DNA of 64,000 nucleotides from Clostridia bacterium (GCA_910576205.1 CAJTHL010000009.1:62001-126000), one strand, 5' to 3'; shown: positions 15,252 through 24,130, counted from the first letter of the stretch. Notes: generated from the sequence alone by a model not told the origin. Numbers and translations: made by a program.

Positions 15252-15926
15252 TTATAAATATCTCTGTAATTCCTCTACCAGTTCATATACTCTTGTTGCC
15301 GGACATCTTTTTGATGGAGGTGTATCTACATATGATTCATATTGTCGTTTTGCCCGCCGGATTGCAATTTCTGTTTTATCCTGTAACAATTCATATATAT
15401 TTTTAAGGTTCTTTTCATAACCACAGTTCCTTTTTAATATTTCCCGATATTGTTCTCTTCCATTATTTACAGTAAGCTCCTGGAAATGCAGTACAAACCA
15501 TAATTCAATACATTCATTCGACCATGCTGTTTTATACTCTCTCCTGCCACTTTTCCTTTCCGCACTATATTGTGTATTATCAAAATCATCAAGAGGAAAA
15601 TCATCCTTATCATACAACAGCCAGACTACCTCAGCCTGTGGAAACTCTTCCACCACATGCTTTCTGGCATAAGCCAGCAAGCCCTTTGTGTTCCTCCCGG
15701 TTCCCCTCACCCGGATCCGTGGGCCAGAGGAAAATTCTGAAAATTTCCGATTGATAACGTCTGTGAGCCCGGAAATATAATTAGGTTCTGTCTTTGTTCC
15801 TTCGCTGATAATATACATATATGGAGGAATATCATCCAGAAGGGCTTTTTTACGCTTCTGCATTTTGGCGTTAATTCTTTCTTGATTTCTCTTTTGTTCA
15901 CTTGCCTTAAGAGGCTTTAGACTCAT
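15252..15926 (-). CDS. rloB: RloB-family protein (AbiLii-like, TOPRIM-type)
   Basis: 224 residues matching the RloB family. The acidic motif SEGTKTEPNY (residues 41-50) and the DxD in LLYDKDDF (about residues 103-110) are the expected metal-binding Glu and Asp of a TOPRIM-like nuclease fold. NECIELWFVLHF in the middle is also diagnostic. The N-terminus is strongly basic. It starts directly after the stop of the ATPase gene (TAAATG) and its ribosome site GGGAGGAGG lies inside that gene, so the two are translationally linked. RloB/AbiLii proteins act with an AAA ATPase in phage abortive infection. The lower GC of the pair suggests acquisition by transfer. Confidence 0.85.
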   Translation of the reverse strand: MSLKPLKASEQKRNQERINAKMQKRKKALLDDIPPYMYIISEGTKTEPNYISGLTDVINRKFSEFSSGPRIRVRGTGRNTKGLLAYARKHVVEEFPQAEVVWLLYDKDDFPLDDFDNTQYSAERKSGRREYKTAWSNECIELWFVLHFQELTVNNGREQYREILKRNCGYEKNLKNIYELLQDKTEIAIRRAKRQYESYVDTPPSKRCPATRVYELVEELQRYL

Positions 15927-17168
15927 TTACTCCTCCTCCCAATCCAGAATTTTTCTGATATAAGGATCTGCCCCATAACGTCCTTCCAGGTACTGCTTTC
16001 CAAAAGCCTCATCGTTTCGTGGAATCTGACCATTTTCTTTTTTAAAAGAAATCAAGGAATACAATTTCGATGCATTCCAGGCGCTGAGCGCACAAAACCA
16101 GATTTCATCTCTTCGGAAAACCTCTGGAATCATTGTGGCAATATCATGTGATGTCAGCAAAAGCTGGGCTCCCTGTCTATTGCTTCTGGGATCCGTAAAC
16201 AATTCAATAATGTAGCGTAGTAATTTCGGATGAAGCTTGGCATCTAATTCATCTGCAACCAACAGCGTCCCATTTTTCAGACAATCCATAATTTCACACA
16301 GACAACTGAAGATTTTCCTTGTGCCGCCAGACTCCTCCTCGAAGGGCAATTCAAAAGCATCGCCATTTTCAAGTAAATGCTGTGTATAAACATTCTCGAT
16401 ATTTCCATCCTTGTCCTCTTCAATACGGAAATCCGAAATAGGAATATCCATTTCCTGCAGTATTTTAAGCATTCTTTTTCTTACTTGTCCTGTTTTAGGC
16501 AGAAAAATCTGACGTTCCATTCCCGGATTGTCGTAATCCAGAAAATCTATAGATAAAAACCAGGAAATCACTTCCTCAATAGAGTCTATCTCATAATTTA
16601 TTGCCGCATGTGCAAGAAGAGGCATGGAAGCCTTTAACTTCTCTACCGGCACCCCTTCCAGTTCTGTTCCCAAAACACATTCCTCTGTGGAACGTTCAAA
16701 AATAATTTCCGCATCTCTCTCCCCAATTATGAGCCTGTAAAGATTTTCCTCTATAATCTCATGATGAACACAGGAGAGCTGATATCTGTACTGCCTGCCA
16801 TTTGTCCGGAACATCACATCAAAGCTTATGGGCAGTTCTCCGCATTGGGCGGCAGATTTATGATACTTTTCTTTAAATTCCATTCCAGAGCCTTTTTGCA
16901 ATAACACCGTGTACTCCGCATGATCCTCCATATGGGAAATCAGGTACGGCCGCAAAACCCGCATTCTCAAATAACCCAGCGCTTCCAGGACTGTTGACTT
17001 CCCACTCCCGTTAGGCCCGTAAATCACAAGTACCGGTAAAAATTTTTCGCCATCCGTCTTGTCTGTAATCACACTTTTCTCATTATCTTTTACAGGTTCA
17101 GCCATAAAATCCAGAAAGGCTTCCTCTTTAAATGACTTATAATTTGAAAATGAAAACTGGCTTAACAT
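15927..17168 (-). CDS. rloA: RloA/AbiLi-like AAA ATPase of a defence pair
   Basis: 413 residues of the SMC/ABC-like ATPase class. Walker A GPNGSGKST is at residues 51-59, ABC-like ESGGTRK at about 280, and Walker B LLVADELDAKLHP at about 302-314, followed by LLTSHDIATM, the switch His region. N-terminal FSNYKSFKEE is typical of RloA/AAA_15 proteins. It is followed without a gap by rloB, the arrangement of the lactococcal AbiL abortive-infection system. The ATPase is thought to sense infection and license the nuclease-like partner. It is preceded by a very AT-rich 140-bp stretch (17170-17310) that holds the likely promoter but no gene. Confidence 0.85.
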   Translation of the reverse strand: MLSQFSFSNYKSFKEEAFLDFMAEPVKDNEKSVITDKTDGEKFLPVLVIYGPNGSGKSTVLEALGYLRMRVLRPYLISHMEDHAEYTVLLQKGSGMEFKEKYHKSAAQCGELPISFDVMFRTNGRQYRYQLSCVHHEIIEENLYRLIIGERDAEIIFERSTEECVLGTELEGVPVEKLKASMPLLAHAAINYEIDSIEEVISWFLSIDFLDYDNPGMERQIFLPKTGQVRKRMLKILQEMDIPISDFRIEEDKDGNIENVYTQHLLENGDAFELPFEEESGGTRKIFSCLCEIMDCLKNGTLLVADELDAKLHPKLLRYIIELFTDPRSNRQGAQLLLTSHDIATMIPEVFRRDEIWFCALSAWNASKLYSLISFKKENGQIPRNDEAFGKQYLEGRYGADPYIRKILDWEEE

Positions 17169-17315
17169 ACATACACCCCATAATTGTTTCGTGTTTTTTT
17201 CTCATATTATTATATATTATATTTATAATAACATTTTTTCAATCTATTTTCAATTTTATTTCGTGATTTATTCTCATTTTCAACATGATAGATAGCCTTA
17301 TCTTTCCCGGTACTC

Positions 17316-18362
17316 TCATCCCCATCCCGATTCCTCACAAGCCGGATCCCGCATCTCATTTTTCCGGGTCCACTCTTTGGTAGCGTCATTTCTCACCGCC
17401 TCGCTCTGGTTTCTGTACAGAAACCGCACCAGCGGATAGGGGTCAATCCAGATCTCATTGTTTCCCTCCTTCTGAGACTCGTCAAATATGAGCTGAATCC
17501 CAAAATGCAGGTGGACAATGTCAATATTATTGGTATCCTCCACGGCGCTGTACCCCGTATGCCCCATATATCCAATCACATCCCCGGCCTGCACCATGCT
17601 TCCCTCCTTCAGATCCAGGGCATAGGGAAATCCCTGGCGCAGATGGGCATAGTAATAGTATCTTTTTTTGTCGAAGCTTCGGATGCCGATGCGCCATCCT
17701 CCATACTGATTCCAGCCCAGGGCCTCCACATAGCCAGACTCCACCGCAATAATCGGCGTACCCACCTGTCCCATCATATCATGTCCCAGATGAGGCCGCC
17801 GGTATCCGTAGCTTCTGGATGCTCCAAAGTCGTTGTAATCATTGTAGGGAAAGCCCTTTGCGATAGGGTGAAAGGATTTGAGGCCATAGCAGGTCTCCCA
17901 TCCCTCCTCCGTCTCTATCCGGTATTCTCCCACCAGCCCTCCCAGAACCGCCGTATAGGCTTCCAGATAATAGGCGTAATGCTTCATTTCCGCCGTCAGC
18001 TCCTCCATGCTCTGTCCGGCCAGAAGGGCCTCCGCCGCTGTCTCCAGATAATTCTCCGTCTTTCTCTCATCGGAGAAATCCCCGCCGTTTCTGGCCGCCG
18101 CATAGGCCAGAAGCTCAATCCAGGAAAGATGCACCGGGTCCTTGTAAGTATTTACATCGTATTCCAGGCTCCTGGCCAGGGCGTCCGGCGTCACCGTAAA
18201 ATCCACCCACTTGATAAATTCCTTCTCCCCCTCCACATTCCTGGATGCCGCCGCCTGCTCCTGACGTGTAAGGCTGCTCTCCCTGAAAAACGCCCCCACA
18301 AACAATAGAATAAACAAAAGCTCCAGACAGATGCCCGCCCTTATGATTCTCTCCCTCTTCAT
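17316..18362 (-). CDS. M23 family metallopeptidase, membrane anchored
   Basis: 348 residues from the ATG at 18360-18362, chosen since MKRERIIRAGICLELLFILL then gives a clean signal anchor; an ATG five codons earlier is possible. A helical linker (about residues 30-150) is followed by a LytM domain with all zinc ligands in place: HLGHDMMG (HxxxD), YYYAHL and IVHLHFG (HxH). It should therefore be an active peptidoglycan endopeptidase outside the membrane. This contrasts with the degenerate LytM protein at 2453-3193. It is a single gene, divergent from the cold-shock gene. Confidence 0.85.
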   Translation of the reverse strand: MKRERIIRAGICLELLFILLFVGAFFRESSLTRQEQAAASRNVEGEKEFIKWVDFTVTPDALARSLEYDVNTYKDPVHLSWIELLAYAAARNGGDFSDERKTENYLETAAEALLAGQSMEELTAEMKHYAYYLEAYTAVLGGLVGEYRIETEEGWETCYGLKSFHPIAKGFPYNDYNDFGASRSYGYRRPHLGHDMMGQVGTPIIAVESGYVEALGWNQYGGWRIGIRSFDKKRYYYYAHLRQGFPYALDLKEGSMVQAGDVIGYMGHTGYSAVEDTNNIDIVHLHFGIQLIFDESQKEGNNEIWIDPYPLVRFLYRNQSEAVRNDATKEWTRKNEMRDPACEESGWG

Positions 18363-18430
18363 CCTGCATTCCCACATAACTTATTGGTACATCCTATGAA
18401 AAAAAACTTGCTTTTAGTCTTAAAATTTGA

Positions 18431-18459
18431 TTGACAGCCGCCCCATTCTATGTTAGGCT
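18431..18459 (+). promoter_or_regulatory. Promoter of the cold-shock gene
   Basis: Perfect TTGACA (18431-18436), a 17-bp spacer ending in TGT (extended -10), then TAGGCT (18454-18459). This leaves a leader of about 50 nt before the ATG. Confidence 0.55.
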
Positions 18460-18516
18460 GTAATAAGTTGCAGTAGGGTAGTGCAATACTTTTTAAATTT
18501 TTGTGGAGGTATCATC

Positions 18517-18717
18517 ATGAACAGAGGTACAGTAAAATGGTTCAATAACCAGAAAGGCTACGGCTTCATCTCCGATGAGCAGGGAAATGATGTTTTCGTA
18601 CATTATTCTGGCTTGAACATGGAAGGATTCAAGTCCCTGGAAGAAGGCCAGGAGGTTGAATTCGAGGTAGTAAATGGGGCAAAGGGACCTCAGGCTACAA
18701 ATGTAACGAAATTATAA
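18517..18717 (+). CDS. Cold-shock domain protein
   Basis: 66 residues from the ATG at 18517, behind GGAGG; the family N-terminus [10 protein letters not shown] starts exactly here. It is a single OB-fold with both RNA-binding motifs, KGYGFIS (RNP1) and VFVHYS (RNP2). It binds single-stranded RNA or DNA and acts as an RNA chaperone and antiterminator. It has its own promoter and a terminator at 18813-18850. Confidence 0.95.
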   Translation: MNRGTVKWFNNQKGYGFISDEQGNDVFVHYSGLNMEGFKSLEEGQEVEFEVVNGAKGPQATNVTKL

Positions 18718-18812
18718 TCAGCATTTTCTCCAATATGCCTTTTTCTGTAATATAGATGATACGTTTTTTATTAGGGAATAAAGCAATATTGCAAGACGCA
18801 GATTAGAAAGCA

Positions 18813-18850
18813 AGGCGGCATCCATCCTACGGATACCGCCTGTTTTTTAT
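18813..18850 (+). terminator. Terminator of the cold-shock gene
   Basis: AGGCGGCATCC pairs with GGATACCGCCT around a 7-nt loop and is followed by GTTTTTTATT on the plus strand. Confidence 0.8.
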
Positions 18851-18854
18851 TATT

Positions 18855-20291
18855 TTACGCCTTTAAGGCTTCTCTTAGAATCTGGTTTACCAGTCCGGGA
18901 TTGGCCTTTCCCTTCATGGCCTTCATGGTCTGGCCCACCAGGAATCCCAGGGCCTTCTCCTTTCCGTTTCTGTAGTCTTCCACCGATTGGGGATTTTCCT
19001 CCATGACCTTCTGAATCACCGTCCGAAGCGCTCCCTCATCGTGAACCGTCTTAAGGCCTTTCTCCTCCACATATTTCTCTGGGTCTGTATCTTCCCGGAA
19101 AATATGCTCGAACACTTCCTTCGCCACTGTGCTGTTAATGGTTCCTGCATCCGTAAGGCTGATAAGCTTCGCCAGATTTTCCGGGGAGAAGGAAATGTCC
19201 TCCGGTTCCATCTCCGCCTCCTTCAAAAGACGCATGGTCTCCACCATAAGCCAGTTGGACACTTTTTTGGGCTTGCCGCAGACGGCGGTAGCCGCCTCAA
19301 AAAGATCGGCCATATGCTTGGATTCCGTGAGAATCCGGGCATCATACTCCGGGATGTCAAACTCCTTTTTATACCGGGCCAGCTTCTCTGTGCGCAGCTC
19401 CGGCTGGCGGCTTTTGATCTTTGCAAGCCATTCCTCACCGATAACCACGGGAGGCAGATCCGGCTCCGGGAAATACCGGTAATCCTGGGCGTCCTCCTTG
19501 GAGCGCATGGCGTAGGAATACTCCTTGTTGTCGTCCCAGCGACGCGTCTCCTGCACCACGGCCTTTCCCTCCTCCAGAAGCTCGATCTGGCGGGCCCGCT
19601 CCCCCTCGATAGCCCTGGCAATGGCCTTAAAGGAGTTTAAATTCTTCATCTCCGTCCGGGTGCCGAATTTTTCCGCCCCCGCCTCACGCACGGACAGGTT
19701 TACGTCCGCCCGCATGGAACCCTCCTGAAGCTTACAGTCGGAGGCGCCCAGATACTGGATAATCAGTCTCAGCTTATCCAGATAGGCGATAACCTCCTCG
19801 GCGCTGCGCATATCCGGCTCCGACACAATCTCGATCAAGGGGACGCCGCTGCGGTTATAATCCACCAGGGAGCAGTCGTCCCACTCGTCGTGAACCAGCT
19901 TTCCTGCGTCCTCTTCCATATGAATCTCATGGATGCCAACCGTCTTTTTTCCCGCCACCGTCTCGATCTCAATGCCGCCATTTCTGCAAATGGGCAGATA
20001 GAGCTGGGAAATCTGGTAATTCTGTGGATTGTCCGGGTAAAAATAATTCTTTCTGTCAAATTTGCAAAACCTGGTGATCTCACAGTTGGTTGCAAGTCCC
20101 ACGGCAACGGCATACTCCACTACTTTCTTATTTAACACCGGAAGCGACCCTGGCATGCCTGTACAGACCGGGCAGGTGTGAGCGTTGGGCTCTCCCCCAA
20201 AGGCTGTGCTGCAGCCGCAGAAAATCTTTGTTTTGGTGGCCAGCTCCACATGGACTTCCAGGCCGATAACCGTCTCATATTGTTTACTCAT
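18855..20291 (-). CDS. gatB: Asp-tRNA(Asn)/Glu-tRNA(Gln) amidotransferase subunit B
   Basis: 478 residues from the ATG at 20289-20291 (GGAGG eight bases before; a GTG just upstream is less likely). The opening ETVIGLEVHVEL and the zinc Cys set (CGCSTAF, CPVCTGMPG) are diagnostic. The N-terminal part is the kinase-like domain that phosphorylates the misacylated tRNA, and the C-terminal ~150 residues are the helical and tail domains that grip tRNA. It is the last gene of aspS-gatC-gatA-gatB. The GatCAB complex converts Asp-tRNA(Asn) and/or Glu-tRNA(Gln) to the amide forms. Confidence 0.95.
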   Translation of the reverse strand: MSKQYETVIGLEVHVELATKTKIFCGCSTAFGGEPNAHTCPVCTGMPGSLPVLNKKVVEYAVAVGLATNCEITRFCKFDRKNYFYPDNPQNYQISQLYLPICRNGGIEIETVAGKKTVGIHEIHMEEDAGKLVHDEWDDCSLVDYNRSGVPLIEIVSEPDMRSAEEVIAYLDKLRLIIQYLGASDCKLQEGSMRADVNLSVREAGAEKFGTRTEMKNLNSFKAIARAIEGERARQIELLEEGKAVVQETRRWDDNKEYSYAMRSKEDAQDYRYFPEPDLPPVVIGEEWLAKIKSRQPELRTEKLARYKKEFDIPEYDARILTESKHMADLFEAATAVCGKPKKVSNWLMVETMRLLKEAEMEPEDISFSPENLAKLISLTDAGTINSTVAKEVFEHIFREDTDPEKYVEEKGLKTVHDEGALRTVIQKVMEENPQSVEDYRNGKEKALGFLVGQTMKAMKGKANPGLVNQILREALKA

Positions 20292-20303
20292 CACACGTCC
20301 CTC

Positions 20304-21926
20304 CTATTCCAGTACCGCATCCCTCCTACCAAGCCCCATGTACTGGAAGCATTTCCGGCTGCTTTGCATCCTGAAATCCTTCCGGGGCTTGTCCGGACTG
20401 ATGCTGTTTTCCAGTTGCGCATCTGCTGTTTCCCCTTCCGCAGCCTGCGCCTTCTCCAGGGCGTAGGCGGCCCTAAGCATTTTCTTTTCCTGGAAGCAGT
20501 CCCCCAGGATCTGCAGCCCTATGGGAAGTCCTCTGGAATCCAGCCCGCAGGGTACGCTGATGCCGGGCAGTCCCGCCAGGTTTACGGAAATGGTATAGAT
20601 ATCTCCCAGATACATTTTCAGGGGATCTGTCAGGGATTCCCCGATCCTGGGAGCCGTGGTGGGGGCCGCCGGGGCGAGAATCACGTCGTAGGCGGCAAAC
20701 GCCCTGTCAAAAGCCTTTTTAATAAGCGCCTTTGTTTTTAATGCCTTCAGATAATAAGCGTCATAGTAGCCGGAGCTTAGGACAAAGCTTCCCAGCATAA
20801 TCCTGCGTTTCACCTCCGGGCCAAAGCCCTGGGAGCGGGATTTCTTGTACATGTTGTGGAGACCCTCGTATTCCTCCGCCCGGTATCCGTATTTCACCCC
20901 GTCAAACCGGGCCAGATTGGAGCTGGCCTCCGCGGAGGCAATGACATAGTAGGCCGGAATGGCATAGGAAACCAGGCTGAGGTCAAAGGTTTCCACCAAA
21001 GCGCCCCTGTTTTCCAGAAGCTTTGCCGCCTTAAAGACAGCCCTCTCCACCTCTTTGTCCAGACCTTCCCCAAGATAATCTCTGGGAATTCCCACACGCA
21101 GGCCCTTCACGTCTTCGGTAAGAGCGGAGGTGAAGTCATACCCATCGGCGCCTGTTCCGCCAGAGGAGCCTTCCTCCCCCCACAGGGAAACGCCTGCCCG
21201 GTTTACAGAGGTGCTGTCCTTCCGGTCATAGGAGGCAATCGTCTCCAGAATGGCCGCGCAGTCCGCCACATCCCTGGCCACAGGGCCGATCTGATCCAGG
21301 GACGAGCCGTAGGCTATAAGTCCGTACCGGGATACTGTGCCGTAGGTTGGTTTCAAGCCCGTAACGCCGCAGAAAGCGCTTGGCTGGCGGATGGAGCCTC
21401 CTGTATCAGACCCCAGTGCAAAGGAGCACTCCCCGGCCGCCACTGCCCCGCAGGAGCCCCCGGAGGAGCCCCCTGGTACATGCTCCGGGTTCCAGGGATT
21501 TCTGGTAAGGCCAAAAGCCGAAGTCTCCGTGGTGCTTCCCATGGCAAACTCGTCCATGTTGGTCTTTCCCAGAACCACCACCCCGGCTTTCTCCAGATTG
21601 AGAACTGCCTCCGCCGTGTAGGTGGGAACAAAATTACATAAAATTTTCGACGCGCAGGTGGTGCGAAGCCCCTCTGTGCAGATATTGTCCTTTACGGCCG
21701 CAGGCACTCCCGCCAGAGGTCCCGTAAGCTCCCCAGCCTCAATGCCTCTCTGGGTCTTTTCCGCCTTTTTCAAGGCCCCTTCCCTGTCCACCGTAATGTA
21801 GCTGTGAAGGGTCTCCTCCTTTGCTTCAATGGCCGAAAGCGCGTCCCGGACCGCGTCTATGGCCGTCACTTCCCCGCCTTTAATTTTCTTTCCAAGCTCC
21901 AGGGCTGTCAAACTCATGAGTTCCAT
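20304..21926 (-). CDS. gatA: Asp-tRNA(Asn)/Glu-tRNA(Gln) amidotransferase subunit A with repeat-derived C-terminal tail
   Basis: 540 residues; normal GatA is about 485-495. The amidase-signature triad is intact: Lys79 in AAVKDN, cis-Ser154 in GGSSGGSCG and Ser178 in SDTGGSIRQPS. It releases ammonia from glutamine for GatB. The family fold ends near LEKAQAAEG. The last ~45 residues (LENSISPDKPRKDF, then a segment ending FQYMGLGRRDAVLE) are encoded by a dispersed intergenic repeat, copy A at 20306-20424, which also supplies the stop codon. Twelve bases later gatB begins. The tail is probably tolerated rather than functional. It lies 15 bp downstream of gatC. Confidence 0.93.
   Translation of the reverse strand: MELMSLTALELGKKIKGGEVTAIDAVRDALSAIEAKEETLHSYITVDREGALKKAEKTQRGIEAGELTGPLAGVPAAVKDNICTEGLRTTCASKILCNFVPTYTAEAVLNLEKAGVVVLGKTNMDEFAMGSTTETSAFGLTRNPWNPEHVPGGSSGGSCGAVAAGECSFALGSDTGGSIRQPSAFCGVTGLKPTYGTVSRYGLIAYGSSLDQIGPVARDVADCAAILETIASYDRKDSTSVNRAGVSLWGEEGSSGGTGADGYDFTSALTEDVKGLRVGIPRDYLGEGLDKEVERAVFKAAKLLENRGALVETFDLSLVSYAIPAYYVIASAEASSNLARFDGVKYGYRAEEYEGLHNMYKKSRSQGFGPEVKRRIMLGSFVLSSGYYDAYYLKALKTKALIKKAFDRAFAAYDVILAPAAPTTAPRIGESLTDPLKMYLGDIYTISVNLAGLPGISVPCGLDSRGLPIGLQILGDCFQEKKMLRAAYALEKAQAAEGETADAQLENSISPDKPRKDFRMQSSRKCFQYMGLGRRDAVLE
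20306..20424 (-). repeat. Dispersed structured repeat, copy A (inside the gatA 3' end)
   Basis: It aligns over its full length with copy B (59158-59275). Complementary arms AAGCCCC (20331-20337) and GGGGCTT (20384-20390) differ from those of copy B by a compensatory pair. Both ends carry the CCGCATC-like box seen in other minus-strand leaders. It is read through as gatA codons. Confidence 0.7.
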
Positions 21927-21941
21927 CTGTCCTCCCCCTCT

Positions 21942-22232
21942 CTACTCCACAGTTTTTGGCACCATAAAGGAATTGTCCTTCCTGGCCGGCGCGTTACACA
22001 GGGTTTTCTCATGCTCATCGCCGTTTTCCACCACATCCTCCCGGAACACATTGTTCACCGGGAAAATATGGGACATGGGCTCCACGCCCTCTGTGTCCAG
22101 TTCATTTAAGAGATCAATATAATCCAGCATCTTTCCCATATCCTGTTTGGCCTGCTCCCTCTCCTGTGGGGACAGCTCCAGTTTGGCCAGGATGCCCACG
22201 TAGTCAATGGTTTCGTCAGAAATCCTATGCAT
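21942..22232 (-). CDS. gatC: Asp-tRNA(Asn)/Glu-tRNA(Gln) amidotransferase subunit C
   Basis: 96 residues from the ATG at 22230-22232 (CAGGAGG eight bases upstream). It starts MHRISDETIDYVGILAKLEL, the conserved GatC helix, and has the linking segment LDTEGVEPMSHIFPVNNVFR that wraps the GatA-GatB interface. Its role is to stabilise the GatAB complex. It is second in the aspS-gatCAB operon, behind a solo copy of the leader box found in several other genes. Confidence 0.93.
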   Translation of the reverse strand: MHRISDETIDYVGILAKLELSPQEREQAKQDMGKMLDYIDLLNELDTEGVEPMSHIFPVNNVFREDVVENGDEHEKTLCNAPARKDNSFMVPKTVE

Positions 22233-22273
22233 AAAATTTTCCTCCTGTTTTATTAAGTTCCGCATCCGCCCTC

Positions 22274-23605
22274 TTAAGGTTCCAGCCTGCCAAGGTCTCT
22301 GGGGAAGAGGGTGGTTTCCCGCACATTATCCTCTCCCGCAAGCCTCATGGTCAGACGCTCCAGGCCGATGCCAAGGCCGCCGTGGGGAGGCATGCCGTGT
22401 TTGAAGGTGTCCAGATACCGCTCCAGGCCCTCCTCCGTCATGCCCCGGGCCGCCAGCTTGTCAAGCAGCATCCGGTAATCGTGAATCCGCTGGCCGCCGG
22501 TGGTAATCTCCATGCCCTTGTATAACAGGTCAAAGCTTAAGGTAAAGCGGGGATCCGCCGGGTCGTCCATGGCGTAGAAGGGACGCTTTTTCGAGGGGTA
22601 GTGGGTGACAAACACAAAGTCCGAACCGTATTCCTCCTTGAAATACTGCCCGATCAGCACTTCCTCCTCCGGCTCCAGGTCAAAGGGATTCTTAATGGGA
22701 CGGCTGTATTTTCCGGAGACAAGCTCCTTTGCCTTATCAAACCGCACCGCCGGAATCTGCTTTACGTCCGGCAGGGTAATGCCCAGCATGTGAAGCTCCC
22801 GTTCATAGGATTTTGCAAGAAGCTCCATGGTATACTGGAGAAATCCCGTCTCCATGGCCATAATGTCCGTAAACCCGTCAATATAAGCCATTTCCAGATC
22901 CAGGCTGGTGTATTCGTTGAGATGCCGCTTCGTGTTATGCTTCTCCGCCCGGAACACAGGCCCTGTCTCAAACACCCGGTCAAAAACCCCCACCATCATC
23001 TGCTTATAGAGCTGGGGGCTTTGCTCCAGCACCGCCGGATGATGGAAATAATCCAGCCGGAACAGGTTGGAGCCGCCCTCCGCGCCCTTTGCGCCGATCT
23101 TCGGCGTGTGAATCTCCGTAAATCCCTGGCTGTACAGGAAATCCCGGAATCCCCGGACAATGCCCTCCTGCAGCTTGAATTTCGCCCGCTCCCGCACATT
23201 CCTAAGAGAAATGGAGCGCATGTTGAGTTTTGCCTCCAGGGAAGTGTTTAATTTCCACTTGGAAATGGGCAGTGGCAGCGCCTCCGCAGGCTCTGACAGT
23301 ACGGTAATCCCCGTGAGGCAAAGCTCCACGCCCTCAGCGGCACGCTCTTCCCGATGAACCATGCCTTCCACACGGACTGTGGACGCCTCTCTCAGCTTTC
23401 GGATATCAAAATCCGTCTTTCCCTTCTCATACACACACTGAAGAAGTCCGTCTCTTCTTCTAAGCACCACAAAGCTTACCTCTCCCATGTTCCGGATGGC
23501 ATGCACCGCGCCCTCAACCCGGACGCAGGCCCCTTCCATTCCCTCTTTTGTCAGCTCCCGGATACCCGATGTATCCGTTTTCCTTACGCCTGTCACAAAT
23601 TCCAT
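22274..23605 (-). CDS. aspS: Aspartate--tRNA(Asp/Asn) ligase, archaeal type
   Basis: 443 residues from the ATG at 23603-23605 (AAGGAG eight bases before). Upstream in-frame codons belong to the T-box leader. An N-terminal OB-fold anticodon domain (about residues 15-105) is followed by a class II core with motif 2 FRAEKHNTKRHLNEYTSLDLEM (in two overlapping parts) and motif 3 GLGIGLERLTM. It lacks the ~120-residue insertion of bacterial AspRS, so it is the archaeal/eukaryal type. Such enzymes in bacteria often charge tRNA(Asn) with Asp as well, to feed GatCAB, which is encoded directly downstream. Regulation is by the T-box leader. Confidence 0.93.
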   Translation of the reverse strand: MEFVTGVRKTDTSGIRELTKEGMEGACVRVEGAVHAIRNMGEVSFVVLRRRDGLLQCVYEKGKTDFDIRKLREASTVRVEGMVHREERAAEGVELCLTGITVLSEPAEALPLPISKWKLNTSLEAKLNMRSISLRNVRERAKFKLQEGIVRGFRDFLYSQGFTEIHTPKIGAKGAEGGSNLFRLDYFHHPAVLEQSPQLYKQMMVGVFDRVFETGPVFRAEKHNTKRHLNEYTSLDLEMAYIDGFTDIMAMETGFLQYTMELLAKSYERELHMLGITLPDVKQIPAVRFDKAKELVSGKYSRPIKNPFDLEPEEEVLIGQYFKEEYGSDFVFVTHYPSKKRPFYAMDDPADPRFTLSFDLLYKGMEITTGGQRIHDYRMLLDKLAARGMTEEGLERYLDTFKHGMPPHGGLGIGLERLTMRLAGEDNVRETTLFPRDLGRLEP

Positions 23606-23643
23606 TTTCTTCACTCCTTTAACAGCTATTTTGCCAGGGCAGA

Positions 23644-24000
23644 CAAAAAGCCCCGGAATCTTCCGACTCCGGGGCGAGATAAACAGATATATTTCCCGCG
23701 GTACCACCCGCATTGAACCAGCAGAGCCTGTCGCCTTTGACAGTTCTGCAGTTCCACTCCTGCACATAACGCATGCCTGCGTACCGGCCTACTTTGAATC
23801 TTCACACAATTCCTGTTCAACCGGTCTGCTCCCAAGTGTTCCCTTAATGCCCTCTCTCAAACGGCGCTCTCAGTCGGCGACGCCGTATTCCTGTCGATGT
23901 CTGGTCATCAGAGTCTTGTTCCCTGCATTTTTTATAGCCGACAGCACCGGGAATCCTGTTCCCTGCCATGCTCTCTATGCTTTTTTCATGCCTGCCTCAT
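23644..24000 (-). promoter_or_regulatory. T-box riboswitch controlling aspS-gatCAB
   Basis: On the minus strand 23709-23696 reads GGGTGGTACCGCGG, the universal T-box antiterminator core. It is followed by a strong terminator, CCCCGGA/TTCCGGGG with a T-tract (23674-23644). The ~290 nt before it is long enough for Stem I to III and includes AGAGAG/GA-rich motifs. Uncharged tRNA would stabilise the antiterminator and turn the operon on. I could not assign the specifier codon by eye; Asn (AAC) or Asp (GAC) is expected. Confidence 0.9.
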
Positions 24001-24011
24001 TCTTGTTGCAA

Positions 24012-24040
24012 ATATTACCACACTTGGAGACGGTTTGCAA
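24012..24040 (-). promoter_or_regulatory. Promoter of the T-box-aspS-gatCAB operon
   Basis: On the minus strand: TTGCAA (24035-24040), 17 bp, TAATAT (24012-24017), giving a start about 10 nt before the T-box leader. Confidence 0.6.
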
Positions 24041-24100
24041 GTATTTTTTTCAGCAAAATAATTCCAGTGCATGCTGGGGTAAGTTTGTCCTAATTTCATC

Positions 24101-24130
24101 TTGACAATAAATCGCAACCTATGCCATAAT
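24101..24130 (+). promoter_or_regulatory. Promoter of the DtxR-family gene
   Basis: Perfect TTGACA (24101-24106), 18 bp, CATAAT (24125-24130), about 50 bp before the TTG start. Confidence 0.6.
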
